A stretch of 64,000 nucleotides of DNA from Moheibacter sediminis. Its GTDB lineage: Bacteria; Bacteroidota; Bacteroidia; Flavobacteriales; Weeksellaceae. This document shows positions 44,623 to 53,903 of this stretch, piece by piece (position 1 is the stretch's first letter; each line of letters begins with the position of its first letter). The translations under genes were made by a program, and so were the position numbers. The DNA lies in the NCBI RefSeq assembly GCF_900176425.1, contig NZ_FWXS01000005.1, positions 62,001 to 126,000 of the forward strand, written 5' to 3'. The notes under the pieces are model-generated. The model worked only from the letters and a program-made list of their open reading frames with translations, had not been told where the DNA came from and did no database searches.

Positions 44623-46854
44623 TTAATTTCTCCATTTCAACCTTAAACTATTGCTCACAACACTTACGGAACTCAAAGCCATAGCCGCTCCGGCAAGCAT
44701 CGGATTGAGCAAAAATCCATTTATCGGATAAAGCAGTCCTGCCGCAATCGGAATTCCAATCACATTGTATATAAACGCCCAAAATAAATTTTGTTTAATT
44801 GTGGAAACCGTTTGTTTTGATAATTTAATGGCTTCAGAAATTTTTAACAAATCATTGGAAAGAATCGTCATTTTTGCGGACTCGATGGCGATATCGCTTC
44901 CTTTTCCCATCGCGATGCCGACATTAGATTGTGCCAAAGCCGCGCTGTCATTGATTCCGTCTCCTACCATCGCGACGATTTTTCCTTGAGATTGTAATTC
45001 TTTGATAAAATTCACTTTGTCTTCCGGTAAAACGCCCGCACGAAAATGCTTGATGTCAACTTGCTCAGCAACAGATTTTGCGGTAGATTCATTATCGCCG
45101 GTCTGCATATAAACTTCAATTCCTGAATTCTGAAGTTTTTGAATTGCTTGTTTGGATGAATTTTTAATCGAATCAGAAATCGAAATTCCCGCCAAAATTT
45201 CATTTGAATTGCTAAATAAAATAAGCGTTCGCGCTTGGTTTAATTTATTACCCATCCAATTTTGAATTTCATCATTCATCAAAATATTTTGTTGTTGAAT
45301 GAATTTTGGATTTCCTATGAAATATTTTTCATTCTCATAAATTCCACGAATTCCTTTACCAGATTCGTTTTCAACTTGAATTTCTTTTAGAAATAAATTA
45401 TCATTCCGGTGGTTGAGGTTATTCGAAGCCAAATGATGTACAATCGCTTCCGCTAACGGGTGTTCGGATTGTTTTTCAATTGAATAAAGAATTGATTTGA
45501 ATTTCTCCGGATCAGCATTAAACCACTTCATCTCATTCACAACCGGTTTTCCTTCGGTTATCGTTCCGGTTTTATCCAAAACTACTGCATTTATTTTCTG
45601 TGCCAATTCTAAACTTTCTGCGTCTTTGATCAAAATTCCCAATTCCGCTCCTTTGCCGACTCCGACCATGATTGCTGTCGGCGTTGCCAATCCCAAAGCG
45701 CACGGGCAAGCAATGACCAAAACCGTAATCATAGACAAAAGACCTTGCGTAAATCCGTTTTGTCCGCCAAAAATTATCCAACTGATTAAAGTTAAAATCG
45801 AAATAATTACTACAACCGGAACAAATATCGAAGCAATTTTATCGACCAATTTTTGAACAGGAGCCTTACTTCCCTGGGCATCCTGTACCATTTTGATGAT
45901 TTGTGAAAGCAAAGTATCGCTGCCGACTTTGATCGCTTCAAATTGGAAACTTCCTTTTTGGTTTAATGTTCCGGCAAAAACGGTATCACCTAATTTCTTT
46001 TCAACCGCAATCGGTTCACCCGAAATCATACTTTCATTTACAAAAGAATTTCCTGAAATCACTTTTCCATCGACAGCTATTTTTTCTCCAGGTTTTACCA
46101 AAATGATATTTCCGGTTTGAATCGAAGCAATCGGCATTTCATTTTGAGTTCCGTTTTCATTGATCACCCAAACCGTTTTCGGCTGCATGCCGATTAATTT
46201 TTTGATAGCTGAAGAAGTATTCCCTTTGGCGCGTTCTTCGAGGAATTTACCCAATAAAACAAATGCAATCACAACACCCGCCGACTCAAAATAAACGTGC
46301 GGATGCAAACCTCTTGCATGCCAGAATTCCGGAAACAAAGTATTGAAAACACTGAACAGATAAGCTATTCCAGTGCTCATGGCTACGAGCGTGTCCATGT
46401 TGGAAGATTTATTTTTCAATTGGTTCCATGCACCGATGAAAAATTGTTTTCCGAATACAAAGACGATTGGCGTTGCCAAAATCCACATGATGTAATTGGC
46501 ATAAGGAATATTCATGAAAAACATTCCGATAATCATCAATGGAACTGATAAACCAATTGCCCAAAAAGTTCTTTTTTTGAGTTGAATGGATTTATTTTTC
46601 TGGATTTCTTCGAGATTTTCTTTGGCTTCTTCCGATTCGTCAATCATCAAATCATAACCAATGGATTGTAGTGCGGCTTTGAGCTGTTCGGGTTTTATTA
46701 CGGTGGGATTGTATTCGATTTCAGCATCTGCATTGGCATAATTGACAGATGCATTTACGACGCCTTCTTGTTGGTTCAAAATATTTTGAGAACTCGATGC
46801 GCAAGAAGCACAACTGAGATTCATTACCGGGAAATGTTTTTTGATGGTTTCCAT
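44623..46854 (-). CDS. copA: Copper-translocating P-type ATPase
   Basis: 743 residues from METIKKHFP; the upstream ATG at 46941 would add 29 non-conserved residues and overlap the preceding gene. One N-terminal HMA domain (CASC, Cys15 and Cys18), eight membrane helices, the CPC metal site near 382-384 (VIACPCALG), the phosphorylated Asp427 in DKTGT, the SEHP motif and GDGIND near 630. These mark a P1B-1 Cu(I) exporter. A regulator with an HMA domain lies nearby on the same strand, with one unrelated gene between. Confidence 0.95.
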   Translation of the reverse strand: METIKKHFPVMNLSCASCASSSQNILNQQEGVVNASVNYANADAEIEYNPTVIKPEQLKAALQSIGYDLMIDESEEAKENLEEIQKNKSIQLKKRTFWAIGLSVPLMIIGMFFMNIPYANYIMWILATPIVFVFGKQFFIGAWNQLKNKSSNMDTLVAMSTGIAYLFSVFNTLFPEFWHARGLHPHVYFESAGVVIAFVLLGKFLEERAKGNTSSAIKKLIGMQPKTVWVINENGTQNEMPIASIQTGNIILVKPGEKIAVDGKVISGNSFVNESMISGEPIAVEKKLGDTVFAGTLNQKGSFQFEAIKVGSDTLLSQIIKMVQDAQGSKAPVQKLVDKIASIFVPVVVIISILTLISWIIFGGQNGFTQGLLSMITVLVIACPCALGLATPTAIMVGVGKGAELGILIKDAESLELAQKINAVVLDKTGTITEGKPVVNEMKWFNADPEKFKSILYSIEKQSEHPLAEAIVHHLASNNLNHRNDNLFLKEIQVENESGKGIRGIYENEKYFIGNPKFIQQQNILMNDEIQNWMGNKLNQARTLILFSNSNEILAGISISDSIKNSSKQAIQKLQNSGIEVYMQTGDNESTAKSVAEQVDIKHFRAGVLPEDKVNFIKELQSQGKIVAMVGDGINDSAALAQSNVGIAMGKGSDIAIESAKMTILSNDLLKISEAIKLSKQTVSTIKQNLFWAFIYNVIGIPIAAGLLYPINGFLLNPMLAGAAMALSSVSVVSNSLRLKWRN

Positions 46855-46916
46855 GCTGCAAATCTCGGGAGAATGAATGGGAGTTTCGTTATAGAATTTT
46901 GGGGAAGGGTTATAGT

Positions 46917-47537
46917 TTAGGTAAAAGAAACATAATACCAATTTTCTGAAATCTTAGAAATACTAGTAATGTCTAATCCATTTATTCTAAATGGCTCTTT
47001 CCAAAATTCTTCTTCAAATTCTGGTTTAGGAGTATATAATAAACCATATCCATTGTCAATAAATCTATCATATACAAATAAAATTTCTGAATTGTTTTTT
47101 TCAATTTCTAATATTGCTGAATTATTAAAAAGCTTTGATATGAGTTCTTTATTTTCTTGATTAATTGTTTGTGGATATAAAATTGTTTTAGATACTAAAG
47201 AGAAATCCGTTGGCTGATTTTTTAGATAACTAAATAGTTCTGAATAATTATCCTCTATCATTTTCACCTCTTTTCTAGCTGGAATTTTCCAAACATTTAA
47301 TTCTCCTTGTAATACAGAAATACCAATTATTGAAATTACTACGATTAATCTTAATTTCCAATCCTTCAAATAATAAAGAGCAATGATTATAACTGTTATA
47401 AAAAGTAAAATTCTAATTAGTGAAAGTTTGATAGAATTTGGGAATTCAAATAATTGAACAAATGATTTGCACAGCAACAAAGTCAAAATTATACCAAATA
47501 AATATTTATGTTTTTTTATATTTTCGAACAAATTCAT
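46917..47537 (-). CDS. Membrane protein of unknown function
   Basis: 206 residues. Three predicted membrane helices (about 13-29, 37-57 and 64-80) are followed by a soluble C-terminal domain of about 125 residues (LFSYLKNQPTDFSLVSKTIL ... ENWYYVSFT). I do not recognise the family. It lies between copA (62 nt) and its presumed regulator (9 nt), so it may be an insertion into a copper operon. It is AT-richer than both neighbours. Confidence 0.65.
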   Translation of the reverse strand: MNLFENIKKHKYLFGIILTLLLCKSFVQLFEFPNSIKLSLIRILLFITVIIIALYYLKDWKLRLIVVISIIGISVLQGELNVWKIPARKEVKMIEDNYSELFSYLKNQPTDFSLVSKTILYPQTINQENKELISKLFNNSAILEIEKNNSEILFVYDRFIDNGYGLLYTPKPEFEEEFWKEPFRINGLDITSISKISENWYYVSFT

Positions 47538-47546
47538 AATTCAACT

Positions 47547-48104
47547 TTAAATTCCGTCAATCCCTTTCCTCTCCGAATTCCCCAAAGATTTAAACTCACT
47601 CGGGGTAAATCCCGTCACTTTTTTGAATTGTGCAGAAAGATGTGCAGAGCTGCTATAATCCAGTTGGAAAGCGATTTCCTTTAGGCTCAATTCATCATAG
47701 ACAAGCAATTCTTTCACTTTTTCAATTTTTTGCAGGATAGCAAAATGCTCAATTGTCATTCCGACAGTTGCAGAGAAAAGTTTGCTGAGCTGTGAATACT
47801 CTTTGTTCAACTTAAAGGAAATCAATTCAGACAAAACAAAATTTTCATTTTTCTCATGAATTTGTCCGATGATGATGGATTTGATTTTATTGATCAAAGC
47901 TGAATTTTTATCGTCCAGCAGTTCAAATCCCAACTTTTCGATTTTTGATTTGAATGTTGAAAGTTCATCCGTTTTTAATTCCTGATTCAATAAAACTTCG
48001 CCTAAACGTATTTCGATGGCGGAAACTTTCATTTCATTCAATACATTTTCCACTGCCATGATGCAGCGCGGGCAGACCATGTTTTTGATTTGGAGTTTAA
48101 TCAT
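47547..48104 (-). CDS. AraC-family regulator with N-terminal HMA metal-binding domain
   Basis: 185 residues. Residues 1-68 form an HMA domain with CPRC (Cys11, Cys14) in place of the usual sensor region; residues about 95-185 are an AraC helix-turn-helix pair (LKEIAFQLDYSSSAHLSAQF, FKKVTGFTPSEFK). The design predicts a one-component regulator that binds Cu(I) or a similar ion directly and controls copA. A TAATTTTG element lies just upstream (48109-48116). Confidence 0.85.
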   Translation of the reverse strand: MIKLQIKNMVCPRCIMAVENVLNEMKVSAIEIRLGEVLLNQELKTDELSTFKSKIEKLGFELLDDKNSALINKIKSIIIGQIHEKNENFVLSELISFKLNKEYSQLSKLFSATVGMTIEHFAILQKIEKVKELLVYDELSLKEIAFQLDYSSSAHLSAQFKKVTGFTPSEFKSLGNSERKGIDGI

Positions 48105-48182
48105 AAAACAAAATTAATTCAAATTAATTATTCAAACGAATCTTACATCCCACATCGAGCGTCCGGCATCCAGCAAAACAAT

Positions 48183-48190
48183 TATATTTG
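48183..48190 (+). promoter_or_regulatory. -7 element that decides the FecCD start
   Basis: TATATTTG spans 48183-48190 and includes the first in-frame TTG (48188), which therefore lies upstream of the expected transcript start. Translation must begin downstream, at TTG 48209. Confidence 0.5.
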
Positions 48191-48208
48191 CTTAAATTAT
48201 TTTCCAAA

Positions 48209-49198
48209 TTGAAATTCTATCTGTCCATTTTTATATTATTGATTTTGATTTTGTCTGTATTTGTATTGAATCTGCAAATCGGAGCGGCATCGATTTCCAT
48301 TTTTGAAATGGGAGAAAACGAAGTAGCGAAAAATTTAATTCTCAATTACAGACTTCCAAAAACCATAGCGGCTTTACTGGCAGGAATTGCATTGCCAATA
48401 AGCGGATTATTGTTACAAGAATTATTTCGAAACCCATTGGCAGACCCATCAGTTTTGGGCATTACATCGGCTTCGGGATTGGGGGTGGCGATGGTGATAT
48501 TTTTATCTTCGCTATTGGGATTTGGATCTTGGCTCAACAATTCCTGGCTCATTTGTCTGGCATCTTTTTGCGGAGCGATGTTTGCGCTAATCACCATCGT
48601 GTTTTTTTCTTCCAGATTAAATTCCACAACCTCTTTAATTATAATTGGTATGATGCTCGCCGGATTTTCGGCAGCGCTCATCGGCATCATGCAGTTTTTT
48701 GCACCTTCGGAGAAAATCAAATCTTACATCATGTGGACTTTTGGGTCGATGTCAGGACTTTCATGGAGTCAGATGTTCGTATTTGGATTGAGCGTTTTGA
48801 TGGGAATTATTATTTCGATTTTTACATTAAAAGGAATCTCTGGAATGCGATTAGGCGAAAATTATGCGCAGACAATGGGAATTAACATCAAAAAAACAAG
48901 ATGGTTGATTTTGATTTCATCTGCGATTTTAACCGCATCTGCAACGGCTTTTGTGGGCCCGGTTGCATTCATAGGATTGGCAGTGCCACACATTTGCCGC
49001 ATGGTATTTAAGAAAACACAAATCGTAGGACTCTATATTTTGGTAGTATTGTTAGGGATTTTCCTGATGTTGCTTTTTTCGTGGATTGCGCAGTTGTTTC
49101 CATCGGGAAGTTTACCGATTAATATCATTACTTCTTTGATTGGAGCTCCTATTGTAATGAGCATTGTATTGAATCAGAAACGTTTTATCAATGATTAA
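48209..49198 (+). CDS. FecCD-type ABC importer permease
   Basis: 329 residues from the TTG at 48209; no ATG precedes the first helix. About ten membrane helices and the FecCD/BtuC signatures RNPLADPSVLGITSASGLG (coupling region) and GPVAFIGLAVPHICR. It imports iron-siderophore, heme or cobalamin. It is followed by the ATPase gene 20 nt downstream. The periplasmic binding protein is not in the neighbourhood. Confidence 0.9.
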   Translation: MKFYLSIFILLILILSVFVLNLQIGAASISIFEMGENEVAKNLILNYRLPKTIAALLAGIALPISGLLLQELFRNPLADPSVLGITSASGLGVAMVIFLSSLLGFGSWLNNSWLICLASFCGAMFALITIVFFSSRLNSTTSLIIIGMMLAGFSAALIGIMQFFAPSEKIKSYIMWTFGSMSGLSWSQMFVFGLSVLMGIIISIFTLKGISGMRLGENYAQTMGINIKKTRWLILISSAILTASATAFVGPVAFIGLAVPHICRMVFKKTQIVGLYILVVLLGIFLMLLFSWIAQLFPSGSLPINIITSLIGAPIVMSIVLNQKRFIND

Positions 49199-49218
49199 TT
49201 TATAATGTTTGATGATTA

Positions 49219-50181
49219 ATGAATGAGTCAATTTTACATATAAAAAATTTATCTGTCGGCTATTCAAAACCGATTTGTGAGGGAATTAATGCCATTGTGA
49301 ACAAAGGCGAATTGGTTGGATTGGCAGGAAAAAACGGTTCCGGTAAAAGTACTTTGATCAAATCTTTGTTAGGACTACAACCTGTTTTTTCGGGAGAAAT
49401 TCATTTGAACCAAGACGAAATTTCCAATTGGAACGAAGCGAAACGCGCACGTGAAATTGCAGTGGTTTTTTCAAGATTGAACCAAGTTCCGGCAATTTCG
49501 GTCGAAGAATTGGTCGCTTTGGGCAGGCTTCCTTATCGAAATTGGCTTACAAAACTGGATAAATCAGAAACTGAAATCATCAATCACTCCTTAGAATTGG
49601 TTGGAATCAATCATTTACGGAATCGCTTCGCAAATGAACTCAGTGACGGACAATTGCAGATGGTTATGATTGCACGTGCTTTGGTGCAGGATACTAATTT
49701 CATCATCATGGACGAACCCACTTCACATCTCGATATAGAAAACCAGTTCAAAATCTTTGAATTGATTTATAAACTAGCAAAGGACACTTCCAAAACATTT
49801 ATTGTCGCTTCGCATCAGATTGAATTATTAATCCAAAATGCAACGCAACTTTGGTGGGTCAACGATGGGGCATTTCATGCAGGATTTCCGGAACAAATTG
49901 CTTATGAACAAAGAATTTACGAACAGCTTTCACAAGAGAGAATCAAATTTGATTACAACAAAGGAAGATTTCAGTTTCAGCATTTGAAATTGAAAAAAGT
50001 AAAATTGATCACTGACGTTAGTGATTTGGCTTACTGGACCAAACATGCTTTGGAACGGAATGGTTTTGAAATTTCCGAGAATGGTGTAGAAGTGAAGGTG
50101 GAGAAGGGATTGATTTTTTATGAAGGGAAGGGGCCTTACTCACTACAAGAATTTTTTGATTTAATTAAACCTTTAAAATAA
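49219..50181 (+). CDS. FecE/BtuD-type ABC transporter ATPase
   Basis: 320 residues. Walker A GKNGSGKST (37-45), signature LSDGQ (141-145, Asp for the usual Gly), Walker B FIIMDE (161-166) and H-loop in VASHQIE. A C-terminal extension of about 65 residues beyond the usual 255 (VKLITDVSDLAYWTKHALER) looks like a small added domain, unusual for the family. It pairs with the upstream permease. Confidence 0.92.
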   Translation: MNESILHIKNLSVGYSKPICEGINAIVNKGELVGLAGKNGSGKSTLIKSLLGLQPVFSGEIHLNQDEISNWNEAKRAREIAVVFSRLNQVPAISVEELVALGRLPYRNWLTKLDKSETEIINHSLELVGINHLRNRFANELSDGQLQMVMIARALVQDTNFIIMDEPTSHLDIENQFKIFELIYKLAKDTSKTFIVASHQIELLIQNATQLWWVNDGAFHAGFPEQIAYEQRIYEQLSQERIKFDYNKGRFQFQHLKLKKVKLITDVSDLAYWTKHALERNGFEISENGVEVKVEKGLIFYEGKGPYSLQEFFDLIKPLK

Positions 50182-50715
50182 ATGGAGCAAAATATAGAGA
50201 AGCTGAAATTTCCAATCGGGAAGTTTCATAAACCTGAATTCATCACCAAAGAATTAATTCAAAATTGGATTAAAATCATAGCAGAATTTCCTGAAAAAAT
50301 TAAAAATGAAACCCAAAATCTAACCGAAGTCGAATTGGAAAAACAGTACCGCCCCAATGGTTGGACAATCAAACAAATCGTTCATCATTGTGCAGACAGC
50401 CACATAAACAGTTTGGTGAGATTTAAACTGGCATTGACCGAAGAAACCCCAACGATAAAACCTTATTTTGAAAATTTATGGGCAGAACTATCGGATTCGA
50501 AGAATATTTCAATTCAAAGTTCTTTGAAAATTCTAGAAGGTTTGCATACAAGATGGATCCATTTATTGGAAAGTTTGGACGAAAATGATTTGGAAAAAGA
50601 ATTTTTCCATCCTGAATCAAAAGAAAAAGTTTCCTTAAAAACGAACATCGGTATGTATGCCTGGCATTGTGAACACCATTTGGCGCATATAAAAATCGCA
50701 AAAGGAAATGAATGA
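50182..50715 (+). CDS. DinB/YfiT-type bacillithiol S-transferase-like protein
   Basis: 177 residues. It matches the YfiT/BstA pattern: YRPNGWTIKQIVHHCADSH (H68, H69, H74), FKLALTEETPTIKPY and a C-terminal HCEHHLAH. These His residues bind a divalent metal. BstA conjugates bacillithiol to electrophiles. It starts right after the ATPase stop, so it is in the same operon; whether it serves the importer or is just a passenger is unclear. Confidence 0.85.
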   Translation: MEQNIEKLKFPIGKFHKPEFITKELIQNWIKIIAEFPEKIKNETQNLTEVELEKQYRPNGWTIKQIVHHCADSHINSLVRFKLALTEETPTIKPYFENLWAELSDSKNISIQSSLKILEGLHTRWIHLLESLDENDLEKEFFHPESKEKVSLKTNIGMYAWHCEHHLAHIKIAKGNE

Positions 50716-50775
50716 CAACGTAAATTTAATCTTGAAATCTTTCCCCAAGACTTCCACAATTGCAGCGGTCTTGCG

Positions 50776-50783
50776 TATATTTG
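50776..50783 (+). promoter_or_regulatory. Putative -7 element for the small membrane protein
   Basis: TATATTTG, 19 nt before the start at 50803; a TTG lies only 13 nt upstream. Confidence 0.4.
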
Positions 50784-50802
50784 GGCATGAATAATCTAAA
50801 AC

Positions 50803-51054
50803 ATGGAAAAAAATAAATTCGCAGATTTGAGTCTCGAAGAACTTCAGGCCAAACGAATCAACGCTAAAAAAGTATTTATTGTTTTAGGATGCGTCATGGG
50901 AGTGATCAACCTTTTGTTGGTATTCATGATTTTCAAAACTAAATTGTATTCACTTTTCGCTGTGGTGGTGGGGTCTATAATGACACTTTTGCCAACTTTC
51001 ATCAATTTGACACAACTCAACGAAGAAATCAAATCAAGACAATCTCATAACTAA
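50803..51054 (+). CDS. Small two-helix membrane protein
   Basis: 83 residues. An amphipathic start (FADLSLEELQAKRINAKK) leads to two membrane helices (about 23-43 and 47-68). Databases name similar small Bacteroidota proteins redox-active disulfide protein 2, but only one Cys is visible here, so that name is not supported. It is 15 nt before the DUF3667 gene. Confidence 0.7.
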   Translation: MEKNKFADLSLEELQAKRINAKKVFIVLGCVMGVINLLLVFMIFKTKLYSLFAVVVGSIMTLLPTFINLTQLNEEIKSRQSHN

Positions 51055-51069
51055 ATTTTTCATAGAGAA

Positions 51070-51849
51070 ATGGAAAACAATTGTTTGAACTGCGGACAAA
51101 TTATCACCGGAAACTACTGCAGCAATTGCGGACAGAAAAAATACCGCCGTATCGATCGCAAATACATTATCGAAGAAGCCCAATATTCATTGCTTCATAC
51201 CAACAAAGGATTTTTGTATTCTGTCAAAAACATCCTCAAAAATCCCGGTAAAACGGCAAGAGAATTTATCGATGGCAACCGCGTCAACCATTACAAACCG
51301 ATTTTATTGGCGTTTGTGTTGAGTGGTATTTCGGCCTTTATCGCTATTAAAATAGTAGGACTTTATAAAATCATGGAAGAGATGACTATTAACGGGAATA
51401 AGGTAAACTCTCCGTTCATGCATGAGTATTCTTCATTTATTACAAGCTACAATTCTTTTTTGGCTTTATTGATGATTCCTTTTTTTGCCCTTCTCACTAA
51501 ATTAGTATTTTACAAATGGGGACATAATTACTACGAACATGTAGTGATGAATGCATTTATTCAATCTTGTTATACTATTTTTTATATAATAGTTCTCTAT
51601 CCTTTGATTTATTTAGTAAAGGATGACCCAAGTTTAGCAATGACATTCACAATGTCTGTATTTTTAATCATGCCTTTTATTTTGATTTGGTTTTACAAGG
51701 GATTTTATCAGGATAGAAAGTTGAGCAGTATAATATCAAGAGTTGCATTGATGTTTTTAATTTTAGGAGTTTTGTATATAGGATTAATAATTGCAGTAGT
51801 AATAATTAATCTAGCTTTAAACCCTGAAGCAATCCAACAAGTTCCCTAA
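51070..51849 (+). CDS. DUF3667 membrane protein with zinc ribbon
   Basis: 259 residues. Starts with CLNCGQIITGNYCSNCG, a paired CxxC zinc ribbon. The DUF3667 block (LLHTNKGFLYSVKNILKNPGKTAREFIDGNRVNHYKPI) and four to five membrane helices follow. Function of the family is unknown. Confidence 0.88.
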   Translation: MENNCLNCGQIITGNYCSNCGQKKYRRIDRKYIIEEAQYSLLHTNKGFLYSVKNILKNPGKTAREFIDGNRVNHYKPILLAFVLSGISAFIAIKIVGLYKIMEEMTINGNKVNSPFMHEYSSFITSYNSFLALLMIPFFALLTKLVFYKWGHNYYEHVVMNAFIQSCYTIFYIIVLYPLIYLVKDDPSLAMTFTMSVFLIMPFILIWFYKGFYQDRKLSSIISRVALMFLILGVLYIGLIIAVVIINLALNPEAIQQVP

Positions 51850-51918
51850 ATAATTTGACAAATTTCTATACCAAACAAAACATCAATCATGCTGCAGAGT
51901 CTGGAATTTCAAGTATGC

Positions 51919-51955
51919 TGTTTGGAGTAATGCCACTGTTTAATTACTCCAAACA
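51919..51955. repeat. Strong intergenic hairpin between converging genes
   Basis: TGTTTGGAGTAAT and ATTACTCCAAACA form a perfect 13-bp stem with an 11-nt loop. Neither side has a T run, so it is either an atypical terminator or an mRNA-end stabiliser. Confidence 0.6.
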
Positions 51956-51966
51956 ACTTCACTTTA

Positions 51967-52731
51967 TTAAATAAAAATTCCTCCGGAAACTTCTATTCGC
52001 TGCGCATTGACCCATTTGCTGTCATCACTTATGAGAAAAGCAACCACTCCGCCGATGTCGTCTGGCAAGCCAACACGCCCTAAAGCAGTCATCGATGCCA
52101 ATTGTGCATTCAAGTCTTGATTATCTCTTACAGCACCTCCGCCAAAGTCTGTTTCGATAGCTCCCGGAGCAACGATATTCACACGGATTTTTCTTTCTCC
52201 CAGAAATTTTGCCTGGTATTTACTCAAGGTTTCTACCGCCCCTTTCATCGTTGCATAAGCTTCATATCCGGTGAAAGCAAATCGCGCCAAACCTGAAGAA
52301 ATGTTGACAATGCTGCTGCCGTCATTCAAAACCTGAAGTAATTTTTGTGTAAGGAAAAAAGGTGCTTTCAAATGAATGTTTACCATCGAATCAAATTGTT
52401 CTTCCGTCGTTTCTGCAAAATTTGCATGAATTCCTACACCTGCATTGTTAACCAATCCATCGATTTTATCAGCATTAAATTCGGACTTCAAAACCTCTTT
52501 CAAATTGTTTACAAAGGCATCAAAAGTATCACTCTTTGCCACGTCCAACTGAAGCGCTGCAGCATTTCTGCCTTGAGATTTGATTATATTAACTACATTT
52601 TCAGCATCATCTTTTTTACTTTGGTAAGTCACGATGACATCGATTCCTTTTTCTGCCAATTGAAATGCCATGTCTTTGCCTAGTCCACGACTTCCTCCCG
52701 TCACCAATGCTATTTTTTGTTTGTTACTCAT
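51967..52731 (-). CDS. Short-chain dehydrogenase/reductase
   Basis: 254 residues, classical SDR. NAD(P) motif TGGSRGLG (11-18), NNAG near 95-98, catalytic Ser145/146 and Tyr159-x3-Lys163. The basic Arg after the second Gly suggests NADPH. Substrate unknown. It lies 74 nt after an AraC-family regulator on the same strand, a common arrangement in which the regulator controls the reductase. Confidence 0.9.
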   Translation of the reverse strand: MSNKQKIALVTGGSRGLGKDMAFQLAEKGIDVIVTYQSKKDDAENVVNIIKSQGRNAAALQLDVAKSDTFDAFVNNLKEVLKSEFNADKIDGLVNNAGVGIHANFAETTEEQFDSMVNIHLKAPFFLTQKLLQVLNDGSSIVNISSGLARFAFTGYEAYATMKGAVETLSKYQAKFLGERKIRVNIVAPGAIETDFGGGAVRDNQDLNAQLASMTALGRVGLPDDIGGVVAFLISDDSKWVNAQRIEVSGGIFI

Positions 52732-52805
52732 CTTGATTGTTTTTATGAATTATACCTGCAAAGATGGGTAAGACGGTTGAGCATATTGTTGCGATTATCA
52801 ATCCT

Positions 52806-53756
52806 TTATTTGTAAAATTCAAATAATGACTCTCTGAATTTTAATGGAGATTGATTTGTTTGTTTTTTGAAAAAATTGGAAAAATGCGCTACTTCTTCAA
52901 ATCCCAGACTGAATGCAATTTCACTCACATTCCAGGAAGTTTGTTTCAAAAGAACTTTGGCTTCTTCCGCAATTCGGCTTGAAATAATTTCAGTCGTGGT
53001 TTTACCCGTAGTGTCTTTTAAAACTTTATTCAAATGATTAACATGAACCTTCAAAGTGTCCGAAAAATCTTTGGCAGTTCGAAGTTGTAAAATCTGTGTT
53101 GTATTTTCGATGGGAAATTGGCGTTCCAATAATTCGATGAATAATCCTGCAATCCGGCTTGCAGCATTGATTTCGTTTTCGGTTGATTTGATAGGCGATA
53201 ATTTTTGTCCCTGATGAATTAATTCCACCACATAATTGCGCAGCAAATCATATTTAAACGCATATTCAGACTGTATTTCATAGTGCATTTTCTTGAAAAT
53301 GCTCTCAAATTCATTATATTGTTCCGCATTAATTTCAAAGATAAAATCACTTTCAGGTTTGAATATTGGAAGTTCATCTGTTATAAATCCAGTCTTTGAT
53401 TTTGACAAAAAATCTTTGGTAAAAACACAAAAATGTCCTCCTTGTTCAGTATTATCAGGAAAATAAGTATAGGGAATTTTGGGCGTAGCAAATAGTATTG
53501 CATAATCAGAAATTTCCACCACTTTATCCGCATATTCCGCACGATTTTTACCTTTTATCAAACTGATTTTGTAATAAGTACGGCGATTGTAGGGCATCTT
53601 TATTTTGCCTTTGCAGTTGGCATACATTTCAGCGATGTCAAATACATTGAAATGCCCGATGTCCGCATTATTTTTTTCGTCAAAGAAATAATTGAGTTCG
53701 TTGCATTCGCCCCCAAATACTTCGTTGTAAAATTCTTTTATGGTTACGGAATTCAT
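52806..53756 (-). CDS. AraC-family transcriptional regulator
   Basis: 316 residues from MNSVTIKEF; an upstream ATG adds seven residues. An N-terminal cupin-like ligand domain is followed by two helix-turn-helix motifs (about 225-316), including VSEIAFSLGFEEVAHFSNFF and KKQTNQSPLKFRE. It probably controls the SDR gene downstream. TATATTTG at 53775-53782 on the minus strand is a likely -7 element. Confidence 0.88.
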   Translation of the reverse strand: MNSVTIKEFYNEVFGGECNELNYFFDEKNNADIGHFNVFDIAEMYANCKGKIKMPYNRRTYYKISLIKGKNRAEYADKVVEISDYAILFATPKIPYTYFPDNTEQGGHFCVFTKDFLSKSKTGFITDELPIFKPESDFIFEINAEQYNEFESIFKKMHYEIQSEYAFKYDLLRNYVVELIHQGQKLSPIKSTENEINAASRIAGLFIELLERQFPIENTTQILQLRTAKDFSDTLKVHVNHLNKVLKDTTGKTTTEIISSRIAEEAKVLLKQTSWNVSEIAFSLGFEEVAHFSNFFKKQTNQSPLKFRESLFEFYK

Positions 53757-53774
53757 AATTAGATTTGTAATATT

Positions 53775-53782
53775 CAAATATA
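53775..53782 (-). promoter_or_regulatory. Putative -7 element of the AraC/SDR pair
   Basis: TATATTTG on the minus strand, 19 nt before the start at 53756. No TTG 19 nt upstream. Confidence 0.45.
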
Positions 53783-53865
53783 GTTAATAATTCTTCTTTA
53801 AATTTAATTCAAACAAAAAAGACATAAATCATACTCAACAGTAACGAAAATCTCTTTTCAATCAG

Positions 53866-53873
53866 TAACTTTG
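53866..53873 (+). promoter_or_regulatory. -7 element that decides the HugZ start
   Basis: TAACTTTG (53866-53873) contains the in-frame TTG at 53871, so the transcript should begin later and the true start is the ATG at 53904. Confidence 0.5.
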
Positions 53874-53903
53874 AATCATTATTCAAAATTAAGTTTCAAA
53901 TTA

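Noticed and set aside
45497-45856. 119-codon plus-strand frame opposite copA
   Set aside because: It mirrors the conserved CPC and phosphorylation regions of copA and has no independent features.
50803-51054. Redox-active disulfide protein 2 (database-style name)
   Set aside because: Only one cysteine is present, so no disulfide redox centre can exist within the chain.
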